From Buttiauxella noackiae ATCC 51607 (GTDB lineage Bacteria > Pseudomonadota > Gammaproteobacteria > Enterobacterales > Enterobacteriaceae), in the NCBI RefSeq assembly GCF_001654865.1, contig NZ_LXEO01000017.1, positions 1 to 64,000 of the forward strand: DNA of 64,000 nucleotides, written 5' to 3'. The notes beneath the pieces are model-generated. The model searched no databases. It saw only the letters and a list, made by a program, of their open reading frames with translations, and had not been told where the DNA came from. The position numbers and the translations under genes are program-made. This document shows positions 49,289 to 58,462 of the stretch, piece by piece (the stretch's first letter is position 1; each line of letters opens with the position of its first letter).

Positions 49289-49896
49289 ACGGCAATCAGC
49301 GTGGTTTTACGCTACTGGAAGTGCTGGTCGCATTGGTGATTTTCGCCCTGCTAAGCCTCACGGCTCAGGCGGTGTTCCAGGGAGTATTACGTAACAACGC
49401 CGTGACCCAGGCGAAAATCTCGCGCCTGACCGAGCTCAGTTTTGCCATGCAGCAATTGGAAAATGACTTTACTCAGAGCTTCCCACGTACCGTGCGTGAG
49501 GCGGGAGCGCCGGGGAGCACAATGTTTAGCGCAGCCGATGGCCTACTGCAAAGTAAAGGTGATGGTGTGATGTTTACCCGTAGCGGTTGGTTTAACCCCG
49601 ATGCCCGTTTGCGCCGCAGCGAACTGCAAAAATTGGGCTGGCGTTTACAGGATGCGCAGCTTGTAAGAGTGACATGGCGTTACCCGGATAACCTACCGGG
49701 CACCGAGCCTAATCAAACGGTGGTGCTGAAATCGGTGCGACAATTTCGACTGCGTTATTACCGCGATGGCCGCTGGTTAACACAATGGACGGCGACACGC
49801 GAACTGCCACAAGCGGTGGAAGTCACGCTGGACTTGCCCGATTACGGGGTCGTTACGCGGCGCTTTCTACTGGCCGCAAGTGAGAATGGCCGATGA
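49285..49896 (+). CDS. gspJ: Minor pseudopilin GspJ
   Basis: This 203-residue prepilin has the processing site QRG/FTLLEVLVALVIFALLS and a two-sheet C-terminal domain. It overlaps gspI and gspK by 4 bp each. Confidence 0.93.
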   Translation: MNGNQRGFTLLEVLVALVIFALLSLTAQAVFQGVLRNNAVTQAKISRLTELSFAMQQLENDFTQSFPRTVREAGAPGSTMFSAADGLLQSKGDGVMFTRSGWFNPDARLRRSELQKLGWRLQDAQLVRVTWRYPDNLPGTEPNQTVVLKSVRQFRLRYYRDGRWLTQWTATRELPQAVEVTLDLPDYGVVTRRFLLAASENGR

Positions 49897-50870
49897 AATA
49901 TCAAAGAGGTATGGCTTTGCTCGTCGTCCTACTTTTGCTTTCTGTTATGGCTCTGCTGGCTTCGCAAATGACGGTTCGTTACCGGCAGATGTGGCAGCGC
50001 AGCCATACGCTACTGAGCCAATTACAGATGCATGAGTATCTTCTGGGAGGTGAAGCATTCGTTGCCCGAGTGCTCTATCAGGACATGTTAGATAGCCCAC
50101 AAAAAACCTCCCGCGCGCAGTATTGGGCGACACAGCAAGAGGTCTGGCCGATTAACGAGGTTGCGCTGCGTGCTGAGATCCGTGATGAGCAAGCCTGCTT
50201 TAATCTCAACAGCCTGCAAAACCATGACGAGAATAACCCGGACAACATGGCCCAGTATCGCGAACACGTATTTGTCTCACTACTACAGAGTCTTGAGGTA
50301 GACAACCTGCGCGCCCGGCAGCTCGCAGCCACTGTAGAAGACTGGTTGGATGCCAACAGTGACCCGCAGCTATCAGGGGCAGAAGACCATGACTACATGG
50401 CGCTTAATCCGCCCTATTTGCCCGCTAACCAACCAATGAGACACCTGAGTGAATTACGTGCCGTTAAAGGTATAAATGGCGAGTTATATCAAATGCTCAC
50501 TCCATTAGTTTGCGCACTTCCTGAACGCTCTCTTGCGGTGAATATCAACACGCTTGAGGAGCCACAGGCCCCGCTGTTGTCAGCTCTGTTTCTGAATATC
50601 CTGTCCGTGCAATCAGCCCGCGAGCTGATTAAGCGTCGCCCGGTGGAGGGCTGGACAAGTGTCGATGAATTTTTAGCCCTTATTCCTGGTAGCGATGAGC
50701 GAATTGCCGGGCCTGAAATCTCCCGTTCACTCACGGTAAACAGTGACTATTTTGTCTCGTCACTCACCATCGAAAACCCACAACAGCACAGCCGAATGAT
50801 CAGCCATTTTTATCGCACAAGCGACCGCAAGGTTAGCGTTCGCAGCCGTGAAATAGGAGTGTGGCCATGA
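49893..50870 (+). CDS. gspK: Minor pseudopilin GspK
   Basis: This 325-residue large tip pseudopilin has the processing site QRG/MALLVVLLLLSVMALL. It lacks the usual Glu at position 5, as is normal for GspK. A helical alpha domain inserted in the pilin fold contains LSELRAVKGINGELY. Its stop overlaps gspL. Confidence 0.93.
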   Translation: MKYQRGMALLVVLLLLSVMALLASQMTVRYRQMWQRSHTLLSQLQMHEYLLGGEAFVARVLYQDMLDSPQKTSRAQYWATQQEVWPINEVALRAEIRDEQACFNLNSLQNHDENNPDNMAQYREHVFVSLLQSLEVDNLRARQLAATVEDWLDANSDPQLSGAEDHDYMALNPPYLPANQPMRHLSELRAVKGINGELYQMLTPLVCALPERSLAVNINTLEEPQAPLLSALFLNILSVQSARELIKRRPVEGWTSVDEFLALIPGSDERIAGPEISRSLTVNSDYFVSSLTIENPQQHSRMISHFYRTSDRKVSVRSREIGVWP

Positions 50871-52315
50871 GTGAAACGTTATTAATCCGCCTCGCAAGCC
50901 ATGCACATCAACCCATGTTCTGGTGGCTATTCTCCGCAGACGATCGGTTGTTGTTTTCCGGCGAAGTAACCGATGCCGCAGCGCTCGCAAGCTTGCAGGA
51001 ATACACCATTGGCAATCAGGTGGTGGCGTTGGTGCCAGCCTGCGATTTGGTGCTGCGTTCCGTGAATTTGCCGGGGAGACTGACGAGCAAAACGCGCAAC
51101 GCGCTGCCTTTTCTACTCGAAGATGAGGTGGTTGAAGAACCGTCCCGATTGCATGTGGCAGTACTTGCCCACGAATCACCATCAGTCCATCTGGCTGCGG
51201 TGGAACACACCTTAATGCAGGAGTGGCTGCGTTGGCTGGATGAAGCTGGCTTGCAAGCCAACCGGATGCTGCCTGATGTTTTGGCGCTGCCGCAAACTGT
51301 AGGCGGGTGTCGCTGGCCACTCAATGAACAGCATCTGATTCGTGAATCGCGCTGGCAAGGCATGGTGCTTGAAGAGGAATTGATAGCCTGTTTACCCCCA
51401 ACGCAAGTTTCCGGGTGGCAAACTTCAACCCAGGCCCTGCCGCTGCGCGCGGTCCATCTTCCGCCCGTCACCCTGTTGCAAGGCACATATTGCCCACAGA
51501 AGAAAAAAACCGGCAGCTTCGGCGTATGGCGAACGCCGGTATTTTTGCTGGCCGCAAGCCTGGTTTTGATACTTGCAGTCCGCGGGGTCGAGAGCCTTAG
51601 CCTGAACCACCAGCAATCACAGATTCAGGAGCAGATGGCAGCTGTCTACCGCCAGGCCTTCCCCGGTAGTAAACCGGTGAGTGACCCGTGGTTTGCATTT
51701 AAAAAGAAGATGGAGGGGCGAAACAGCCAATTCCTGCCTTTTGCCCGAACACTTGATAGCGTGCTTCCCTCTACTGTTCGCGTGCAAACATTACAATTTA
51801 ATGCCGCAGAAAAGGAGTTGCAGGCACAACTCTCCGGCACATCAGCCATTGCATTACAGGCTATAGAACAACGAATTCCAGCTGGTTTCTCACTACGCAT
51901 CGGTGAGGAGCACACCAGAGCTGGCATGGTTACGGTCTATCTCAACCGTAAGCCAACACGCCAAAAAGAGCATCAACCGGCAATGCCACGTCTTGAGCAA
52001 ATGAAGGCACAACTGGCCCAAATGCAAAGTGAGATTGGACAAAAACCGGCGATTTCACAGCCAGTCACTAATATGGCCGATGTCATAACTCGCACCAGTA
52101 CCCAGGCTCATCTGCCTGCCACTCCCGTGGCGCAAAACGACAACGAGCTGGAGATCAAATACGCCACGCCACTGCCTTTTGCCTCACTGGCAAACTGGCT
52201 ACAAACCCTTGAAGTCCAGTATGGCATTGTCGCGCAGCAGGTTGAGCTGACCGATAAAGGCCAGGGTAATGTGCAAGTGGAACGTTTAGTGCTATCCGGG
52301 CGTAGCCACTCATGA
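50867..52315 (+). CDS. gspL: GspL-GspM fusion protein of the type II secretion platform
   Basis: This is one 482-residue reading frame. Residues 1 to about 362 are GspL: an actin-like cytoplasmic domain that binds GspE (LPFLLEDEVVEEP), a membrane helix (about 224-241) and a periplasmic ferredoxin-like domain. Residues about 372-478 match the periplasmic part of GspM: a coiled coil (RLEQMKAQLAQMQ), then PFASLANWLQTLEVQYGIV, as in E. coli GspM. The GspM cytoplasmic tail and membrane helix are missing, and no separate gspM exists before gspN. The ATG at 50867 has AGGAG 7 nt upstream. The frame is intact, so this looks like a functional fusion. Confidence 0.87.
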   Translation: MSETLLIRLASHAHQPMFWWLFSADDRLLFSGEVTDAAALASLQEYTIGNQVVALVPACDLVLRSVNLPGRLTSKTRNALPFLLEDEVVEEPSRLHVAVLAHESPSVHLAAVEHTLMQEWLRWLDEAGLQANRMLPDVLALPQTVGGCRWPLNEQHLIRESRWQGMVLEEELIACLPPTQVSGWQTSTQALPLRAVHLPPVTLLQGTYCPQKKKTGSFGVWRTPVFLLAASLVLILAVRGVESLSLNHQQSQIQEQMAAVYRQAFPGSKPVSDPWFAFKKKMEGRNSQFLPFARTLDSVLPSTVRVQTLQFNAAEKELQAQLSGTSAIALQAIEQRIPAGFSLRIGEEHTRAGMVTVYLNRKPTRQKEHQPAMPRLEQMKAQLAQMQSEIGQKPAISQPVTNMADVITRTSTQAHLPATPVAQNDNELEIKYATPLPFASLANWLQTLEVQYGIVAQQVELTDKGQGNVQVERLVLSGRSHS

Positions 52316-53052
52316 AAAGACAATATCTGCTGCTGCCATTGGTGCTGGGTTATCTGCTGGGACTGCTGTTGATGATACCCGCCCGATTTGTTATCGACTG
52401 GTTGCCTTTGTCATCAGGAGTCTCATTACAGGGTGTCAGCGGCACCCTCTGGCAAGGCCAGGTGCAAACCTTAGCGTTGGGCAAGCAACAAGTTGGCCCG
52501 ATTAGCTGGAACTGGCGTAGCACAGCATTGCTCGAGGGAAAGATCGCGGCAGATATTGCACTGGCCGATCCTCGCATAGTTAACGGACGCGGGATTATTG
52601 GCTGGAACGGCGAATGGAGTATCCAGGAGGCTACGCTGCGTTTTCCGGCGGCGGTTTTGGGCAATGCCATGAGCCTTTCAGCCAAACTTGGTGGTGAGGT
52701 CAGCGCTCATCTGACCCAGCTTCGTTTTACCCCTCGCAACTGTATTGAGGCGCTGGCCGATGTGCGCTGGAGCAATGGGAACCTGGTGGATATCGCCGCG
52801 ACGGTGAATACCGGCGATACCCATCTGCGCATCAAGTGTGTGAACCAGCAATGGCTTGCCGATATCACGCAAACATCCGAACAACTCCATAGCAAAGGGC
52901 AGCTCAGGTTACAGGGAGAACAACAGTATCGTTTGCAAGGAGAGGTCACGCCCGGCGCGACTTTCCCCCCCGCATTATTGATGCTACTGGCGCAAAGTGC
53001 CGGCCATGAATCACAGGGCCGTTATACATTCGAAACATCAGGGCGTTGGTAA
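52312..53052 (+). CDS. gspN: Type II secretion protein GspN
   Basis: This 246-residue protein has a single N-terminal membrane helix and a beta-rich periplasmic domain (SLQGVSGTLWQGQ, FTPRNCIEALADVRW). GspN is present only in some T2SS and is usually dispensable. ATGA overlap with the gspL-M stop. Confidence 0.9.
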   Translation: MKRQYLLLPLVLGYLLGLLLMIPARFVIDWLPLSSGVSLQGVSGTLWQGQVQTLALGKQQVGPISWNWRSTALLEGKIAADIALADPRIVNGRGIIGWNGEWSIQEATLRFPAAVLGNAMSLSAKLGGEVSAHLTQLRFTPRNCIEALADVRWSNGNLVDIAATVNTGDTHLRIKCVNQQWLADITQTSEQLHSKGQLRLQGEQQYRLQGEVTPGATFPPALLMLLAQSAGHESQGRYTFETSGRW

Positions 53053-53076
53053 GCGCCCGTAAAAGGAACATGAACC

Positions 53077-54654
53077 ATGTACCAGGATTTTTTCGCGCTG
53101 AATGCGGCACCCTTTACGCTTTCACCCGATCCCGATTATCTCTATCTTGGCCCGGCGCATCGGGAAGCGTTGAGTCTGCTGCATCGCACCGTTGCATCAG
53201 GCGGTTTTATGACTCTTGTGGGTTCACCCGGCACCGGGAAAACCACCCTGACCCGCCATATCTGTCTGCATGCGGGCGTGGAAACCGAAACGGCATATTT
53301 GATTGCGCCGTTAAATTCCCCTACCGCCCTCACGACGCAAATTTGCCGTGCGTTTCATTTGCCCGATGAAACCGATCTGGAGACCTTTTTACGTCATAAC
53401 CACTGGGGCCGAAAGCAAGCGGTACTGCTCATTGATGAAGCACAGCATCTCAGCGAGGCCCAGCTTGAAGCACTAGGCGCATTGACCAATATTGAAACTG
53501 ACGACAAAAAATTGCTGTCGATTGTACTTATTGGCCAACCGGAACTCGAAGATAACCTTAACGGTTCGCGCCTGGTTCAGGTAAAGCAGCGTGTGACAGC
53601 ACGCTATTTCCTCACACCGCTGTCAACAGAAGATGTGGATGCGGCAGTGCGGTTTCGCCTGCAAAAAGCGGGCTGTTTGCACCCTATCTTTTCGCGCGGT
53701 GCCATCAGTGTCATTACCCGTATCAGTAAAGGGATTCCACGCATTATCAATCGGCTTTGTGAACAAATGTTAGTGGATGCCGCGCTGGAAAGACGCTGGC
53801 GCATAACCTCCTCGCATGCCGTGCAGGCTGCTCACAAGGTCACAGGGCGGGTAGATATTGGTGGAATGCCCGGAATTATCAGCCTTATCGCAGGCTGCAT
53901 GTTTGCGTTTGTTGTTGGTGGGTTTGTCTGGAAACAGTGGGGATGGTTGCCGCAACCGGAAGTACGCACTGTTAACATTCCGGTGAGTATTGCCCCGGAC
54001 CCAAAGGTTCAGGCGTCGTTTGCAGCGTCTGTGAATAAGGCCCGTAATCAGAGCGCTGCATTTTCGTTGTTGAGCGCAACATGGGGTTATGACAGTGCGG
54101 ATGAGCTATCGCCATGCGAGATAATATCCCCCGCAGGGCTGCGCTGTTTTCGCACTTTTGGCGAGTTAAGTGAGTTAGTTTCCCTGAATTATCCCGCCGT
54201 CGTGCATCTTAAAGATAAGACTTACGGCCACTGGTTTGCGGTGCTCGGCCACATTAACGGTAGCAAGGCATCACTTCTTTTCGCCAACCAGGAATGGGAG
54301 GTTTCAACGGACTGGCTTAATCAGCGCTTTCAAAAAGATGCCACGTTAATCTGGCAAATGCCTGCCAGCGGCGCGACTCATGTGACCAATCATAGCCCGG
54401 CAGAAGATATAGAGTGGGTAGCCCAAAGACTTACGACAGCATTGAAAACGCCGGTGAGTGAAAAGAGTGCAAAAATTCAGGCGGGGATCCTCGCATATCA
54501 AAAATTGCAGCACCTCCCTGCTGATGGGATTGCAGGAGAGCAAACACTATTGCGTCTGAGCAACCAGCCAGGCATGGATATTCCCACCCTTGACGGCACC
54601 ATTCCTGCCCGTGACCAGACGGCAAACAACACAACAGAGCAGGAGAAACCATGA
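53077..54654 (+). CDS. gspA: GspA/ExeA-type AAA ATPase with peptidoglycan-binding domain
   Basis: This 525-residue protein has an AAA ATPase domain with Walker A G49-S-P-G-T-G-K55-T and Walker B LLIDEAQHLS. A membrane helix (about 267-285) is followed by a periplasmic C39-peptidase-like segment (AVVHLKDKTYGHWFAVLG) without an obvious catalytic Cys. A C-terminal peptidoglycan-binding domain is at about 460-500. In Aeromonas ExeA helps the secretin cross and assemble in the cell wall. Starts 24 bp after gspN. Confidence 0.9.
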   Translation: MYQDFFALNAAPFTLSPDPDYLYLGPAHREALSLLHRTVASGGFMTLVGSPGTGKTTLTRHICLHAGVETETAYLIAPLNSPTALTTQICRAFHLPDETDLETFLRHNHWGRKQAVLLIDEAQHLSEAQLEALGALTNIETDDKKLLSIVLIGQPELEDNLNGSRLVQVKQRVTARYFLTPLSTEDVDAAVRFRLQKAGCLHPIFSRGAISVITRISKGIPRIINRLCEQMLVDAALERRWRITSSHAVQAAHKVTGRVDIGGMPGIISLIAGCMFAFVVGGFVWKQWGWLPQPEVRTVNIPVSIAPDPKVQASFAASVNKARNQSAAFSLLSATWGYDSADELSPCEIISPAGLRCFRTFGELSELVSLNYPAVVHLKDKTYGHWFAVLGHINGSKASLLFANQEWEVSTDWLNQRFQKDATLIWQMPASGATHVTNHSPAEDIEWVAQRLTTALKTPVSEKSAKIQAGILAYQKLQHLPADGIAGEQTLLRLSNQPGMDIPTLDGTIPARDQTANNTTEQEKP

Positions 54655-55226
54655 ACCTGTCACTCACTCTCAAACCACACTCGAGGTTGTCAGCCAAAGG
54701 GTTTCTGATTTTAACCTGGTGTTCAGGGCTAACCTTTGCGGCATTCTCAGGGGCTGCGGCCTGCTACGGCTGGTACAGCCTGCATAATCTGCCCACTGTC
54801 AAAAGAGTTGAAGTCCCTCACCAGGCCCCACTCCCCTGGCGTATTGTCAGCAACACGCTGGCGTTTAAGACACAACCTGTGCCTGCGGAACCAGAGGAAG
54901 AATCGGAAGCAATTCCAGAGGAAGAATCATCAGAGGTTGAAGAACCGGGCAGCGCCGTGTCGGATGAAAAAATGGCGAATGACGATACCTATCCAGGCCT
55001 TGAGCAGTTATCCGAAGATGCGCGGCGGCGAATGCCCTCCATCAAATACAACGCCCACGTGTATTCCAGTGAAACAGGTAAAAGCGTTATCAATCTTAAC
55101 GGCAACGATTACCACGAAGGAGCCGCTGTAGGTGCGGGAGTAAAACTGATGAAAATTGAACCTGATGACAGTATTTTCTCGTTTGAAGGGCAAACGTTCC
55201 GCGTAACGGCACTGTCGGACTGGTGA
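54651..55226 (+). CDS. gspB: GspB/ExeB-like partner of GspA
   Basis: This 191-residue inner-membrane protein has one N-terminal helix (about 20-45), a Pro/Glu-rich periplasmic spacer (about 80-105, many Glu), and a C-terminal GspB domain (MPSIKYNAHVYSSETGKSVI) that binds secretin or peptidoglycan in relatives. Overlaps gspA by 4 bp. Confidence 0.9.
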   Translation: MNLSLTLKPHSRLSAKGFLILTWCSGLTFAAFSGAAACYGWYSLHNLPTVKRVEVPHQAPLPWRIVSNTLAFKTQPVPAEPEEESEAIPEEESSEVEEPGSAVSDEKMANDDTYPGLEQLSEDARRRMPSIKYNAHVYSSETGKSVINLNGNDYHEGAAVGAGVKLMKIEPDDSIFSFEGQTFRVTALSDW

Positions 55227-56062
55227 ATGTGATGATGTTACTTGAGTTGGCTTCTTTCTACCCCATGGCCTGGAGTGCAATGTTGGGTGTTCTGGGGTTG
55301 CTGATTGGTAGTTTTTTAAATGTCGTGACCTGGCGTTTACCGAAAATGCTCACCGACCAATGGCAGGATGAGGCCTTGCTTACCCTCAATATCCCTGCCC
55401 CTTCCCGGCCGACCTATAATTTGTGCTGGCCACTTTCAGCGTGTTGTTGTTGCCAGCATCCGATATTGCGCCGTGATTTGTTTCCGGTCGTGAGTTGGTG
55501 CCTGTTGCGCGGGAAAAGCCGTTGCTGCCAGCAACCCATTTCCGTGCGCTACCCGCTGGTCGAATTAACCTGCGCGGCGTTATTTATCTTTGCAGGCGTG
55601 CTATGGCCGCCAGGATTACAGCTTGCGGCGAGTTTGTTTTTTATCTCCGTATTATTAACACTTGCCATTATTGACACGCGGACGATGTTATTACCCGATG
55701 TCCTGACCCTACCCTTAATCTGGTGTGGTTTACTGGTCAATTTTAATGATTGTTTTGTCTCGCTACAGGATGCCGTGGCGGGTGCTATCTGCGGTTATCT
55801 GGCGTTTGCCTTGTTGTCAGTCATTTTTGCGAAATTGACCGGGAAAGCCGCACTTGGCGGTGGCGATGCTAAATTATTGGCGGCTATTGGTGCCTGGTTA
55901 GGATGGGAAGTTTTGCCACAATTAGTCATGATTGCGGCTATTAGTGGCTTATTGGCGGCGGTTATTATGCATGTAGTAAAACGCCAAAAGCTAAACCAGC
56001 CAGTAGCCTTTGGCCCCTGGCTCACTCTTTCTGCAGGTTATTTTTTGTTTCTCACAACTTAA
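55223..56062 (+). CDS. gspO: Prepilin peptidase GspO
   Basis: This 279-residue, eight-helix aspartic peptidase and N-methyltransferase processes the five pseudopilins. Catalytic Asp residues are in IIDTRTMLLPD and GGGDAKLLAAIG. The N-terminal zinc domain normally has two CxxC motifs; the first is CCCC and the second reads SRCC, with adjacent rather than spaced cysteines. The GTG at 55223 overlaps the gspB stop; an ATG at 55232 is an alternative. It ends the gsp operon and converges on the solute-binding protein gene. Confidence 0.92.
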   Translation: MNVMMLLELASFYPMAWSAMLGVLGLLIGSFLNVVTWRLPKMLTDQWQDEALLTLNIPAPSRPTYNLCWPLSACCCCQHPILRRDLFPVVSWCLLRGKSRCCQQPISVRYPLVELTCAALFIFAGVLWPPGLQLAASLFFISVLLTLAIIDTRTMLLPDVLTLPLIWCGLLVNFNDCFVSLQDAVAGAICGYLAFALLSVIFAKLTGKAALGGGDAKLLAAIGAWLGWEVLPQLVMIAAISGLLAAVIMHVVKRQKLNQPVAFGPWLTLSAGYFLFLTT

Positions 56063-56079
56063 TATTTAGGCTGCGAACA

Positions 56080-56982
56080 CTACAGCTTCTCAGGTGACAA
56101 CGCGCGGTAAGTCGCGCCTGGCGCGCTTGCTTTCACATAGTGCTGTAATACTTTACTCATCGGCATATGCAAATTTTGCTGTAATGGCGGGACCGGAGAC
56201 ATAAACCATTTGTTATACAGCTCTATGTATTTACCACTGTTGATGATTTCGCCTAATGATTTATTAACCAGACTCGTTAACTGAACAGAGTCTTTAGCCA
56301 TCATTAAGCCATAAACATCCATATCATCCATATCAACATGACTGATTTCGTAACCTTCAGGATCACTGGCTTTAAACGCGGCGAGTAAAACCTCATCGGT
56401 AGCTAACATCTTAACGGTTTTAGACTTAAGGAGTTCTAACGCCGATGCCAGATCTGGCTGTGTCACCATCAGAAGCGAATAATCCAGTTTACGATTCAGT
56501 TTATTAATTCGTTCAATGGCGGAATCACCAGAAATAGCCACAATGGTTTTACCACGCAACTGGCTTACGTCCTGAACAGATTCACTTTTCTTAGAAAGCA
56601 ATGCAGTAGAGGTAATAAAATAGGGAACAGAGAAATTATAAATTTTAAGGCGGGCATCCGTGCGGGTAATGGCTGAACATGTCATATCAACAGTATGCTG
56701 CTTTACTTTTTGTAAAGTTACACTCTGCTTTTCCCCAACCCAATTGATCTTAATATGAGGAATGTTTAACTCTTTTTCTAACTGGTCTACAACATCACGG
56801 CATATATCAATCGCCATGCCAATTGGTTGGCCATTGTCTGCATATGAAAAAGGGAAATCATTATAAGAATAGCTTAATGTTATTTGATGATTCTTTTTTA
56901 TATTCGTAAGACTATCATCGGCATGAATGCAAAATGCTGGCAATGCGCAGATAATAAAAAACAGCGATAAATACTTTTTCAT
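56080..56982 (-). CDS. Periplasmic solute-binding protein, family 3 (amino acid type)
   Basis: This 300-residue secreted protein (signal about 1-22, ending CIHA) has the amino-acid-binding fold: ITLSYSYNDFPFSYADNGQPIGMAIDICRDV, then DMTCSAITRTDAR, the ligand Arg region. It resembles glutamate/aspartate-type binding proteins. No ABC permease or ATPase is adjacent, so it is an orphan receptor or shares another system's permease. The longer frame to 57081 is rejected because the signal starts at MKKYL. No strong ribosome site is seen. Confidence 0.8.
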   Translation of the reverse strand: MKKYLSLFFIICALPAFCIHADDSLTNIKKNHQITLSYSYNDFPFSYADNGQPIGMAIDICRDVVDQLEKELNIPHIKINWVGEKQSVTLQKVKQHTVDMTCSAITRTDARLKIYNFSVPYFITSTALLSKKSESVQDVSQLRGKTIVAISGDSAIERINKLNRKLDYSLLMVTQPDLASALELLKSKTVKMLATDEVLLAAFKASDPEGYEISHVDMDDMDVYGLMMAKDSVQLTSLVNKSLGEIINSGKYIELYNKWFMSPVPPLQQNLHMPMSKVLQHYVKASAPGATYRALSPEKL

Positions 56983-57000
56983 AAAAAATGCCAATCTATA

Positions 57001-57159
57001 GCCTATACACCCAATACCTTGAACCCTGCCATCATCGATGGTGAGCCACACAACCTTATGCACGCCAAAGATGACACACAAGCCAGTGATATTAAAGAAT
57101 TATCCATAAATAAAACTTTAACTGATGTAGATGTCAATATCTTCCCTGCTATTGGTTAA
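57001..57159 (+). pseudogene. Possible C-terminal remnant of a plus-strand gene
   Basis: One plus-strand frame reads 52 codons of protein-like composition (NPAIIDGEPHNL, KDDTQASDIKEL) ending in TAA at 57159. A strong hairpin follows at 57206. Upstream it runs only into the antisense of the solute-binding gene, with no start or ribosome site. I do not recognise the family. It may be a decayed gene tail or chance. Confidence 0.25.
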
Positions 57160-57205
57160 GGGCAGGAAGGTAATTCGTTAATATTTGGTTGCTATAATGT
57201 TCTGG

Positions 57206-57246
57206 TTGCCAGAGTGGATAAGCGAACAGTTTATCCACTCTGGCAA
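57206..57246. terminator. Perfect 16-bp hairpin downstream of the cytochrome gene
   Basis: TTGCCAGAGTGGATAA (57206-57221) pairs perfectly with TTATCCACTCTGGCAA (57231-57246) around a 9-nt loop. It lies 7 bp beyond the cytochrome c stop on the minus strand, and is likely the end of the polyamine-oxidation operon. No U-tract on either side. Confidence 0.7.
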
Positions 57247-57253
57247 TAAATAA

Positions 57254-58456
57254 TTATTCCTGTGCTTTTTTATATTTCGTAACATCATCCTTACTCATTG
57301 GTGGCGCACCATCCCCCCAATTCCCTCTCACATAATTAACCACATTAGTTATTTCATCAGCCGACATTGAATCTTTATATGCTGGCATTCTGAAGGAAAT
57401 ATTACCCTTGGTTTGCGGTGTTTGCGCACCTTGATAAATAACCGAGATCAGTGATGCAGGATCTTTCGCCATGACTATGGAGTTATTGACTAAAGAAGGT
57501 ACGGTAAAATCTTTCCCTTTACCGTCATCACCATGGCAGGTCGAGCAATACATCGAGTACAGTGTTTTCCCATCCGTCGGTGAATAACTGATTGAACCAT
57601 CTTTAGCAACCGGCGTTGAGTTTTTGTGATTGAAGCTCAGCAAATAAAATGAAATCGCGTCTAAATCACCATCGGTAAGATATTGCGTACTTTGCGTAAC
57701 GACTTCACTCATTGGCCCTGATATTGCCCCATGCTGGCTTCTTCCCATCTGCAGGAGATCTTTTAATTCCTCAGATGACATCGAGATATTTCGTAATGAT
57801 GGTGCATACCAGCCATCAATCGTTGCACCACTAAGATAAATATCGCTGTTTCCATCATAGGCTTTTTCCTGCATTGATACGCCTCTTGGCGTATGACAGG
57901 CACCACAATGGCCTGGACCTTCAACCAAATAAGCACCACGGGCCAGTAATTCTTTATCCTGCGCCGTAGTTTTTAGCGCTCTATTATCGGGATGAGCATC
58001 CTCAACATATAGCCAATTCCAGATATGCAGCGGCCATCTGGCTGAGAGTAACCAGGGAATATCATTCTCTTTATTTTTCACATCAGCGGCGGGAACCTCT
58101 TTCATGAAATAGTCATAGAGATCGTGAATATCCTTATCGGACATTCTGGCATACGACGGATAAGGCATTGCGGGATAGAGTGGATGGCCATCTTTCGCAA
58201 TACCCTGCCTTACGGCCTTCTCAAAATCTTCATAAGAGTACTGACCAATGCCGGAAGTTTTATCTGGCGTAATGTTGGTGGCGTAAATATTCCCAAGCGG
58301 CGTGGCAAATGCTTTCCCTCCCGCCATCGGTTTGCCACCTTCAGCGGTATGGCAAGCCGCACAGTCTGAAACCTTTGCCATGTATTCACCTGCGGAGATG
58401 GCCGCTGCATGACCAGTATATAAAATGCATCCGATAGCTAATAAAGTCTGTTTCAT
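57254..58456 (-). CDS. Triheme cytochrome c, probable electron-accepting subunit
   Basis: This 400-residue exported protein has three CxxCH haem sites: C32-H36 (CAACH), C184-H188 (CGACH) and C304-H308 (CSTCH). Each is in a cytochrome c domain resembling the membrane-bound alcohol/gluconate dehydrogenase cytochrome subunits. Signal at about 1-19. It is 6 bp downstream of the flavoprotein gene, so it should take electrons from it to the quinone pool. Maturation needs the Ccm system, not in this window. Confidence 0.88.
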   Translation of the reverse strand: MKQTLLAIGCILYTGHAAAISAGEYMAKVSDCAACHTAEGGKPMAGGKAFATPLGNIYATNITPDKTSGIGQYSYEDFEKAVRQGIAKDGHPLYPAMPYPSYARMSDKDIHDLYDYFMKEVPAADVKNKENDIPWLLSARWPLHIWNWLYVEDAHPDNRALKTTAQDKELLARGAYLVEGPGHCGACHTPRGVSMQEKAYDGNSDIYLSGATIDGWYAPSLRNISMSSEELKDLLQMGRSQHGAISGPMSEVVTQSTQYLTDGDLDAISFYLLSFNHKNSTPVAKDGSISYSPTDGKTLYSMYCSTCHGDDGKGKDFTVPSLVNNSIVMAKDPASLISVIYQGAQTPQTKGNISFRMPAYKDSMSADEITNVVNYVRGNWGDGAPPMSKDDVTKYKKAQE

Positions 58457-58462
58457 GTCAGC

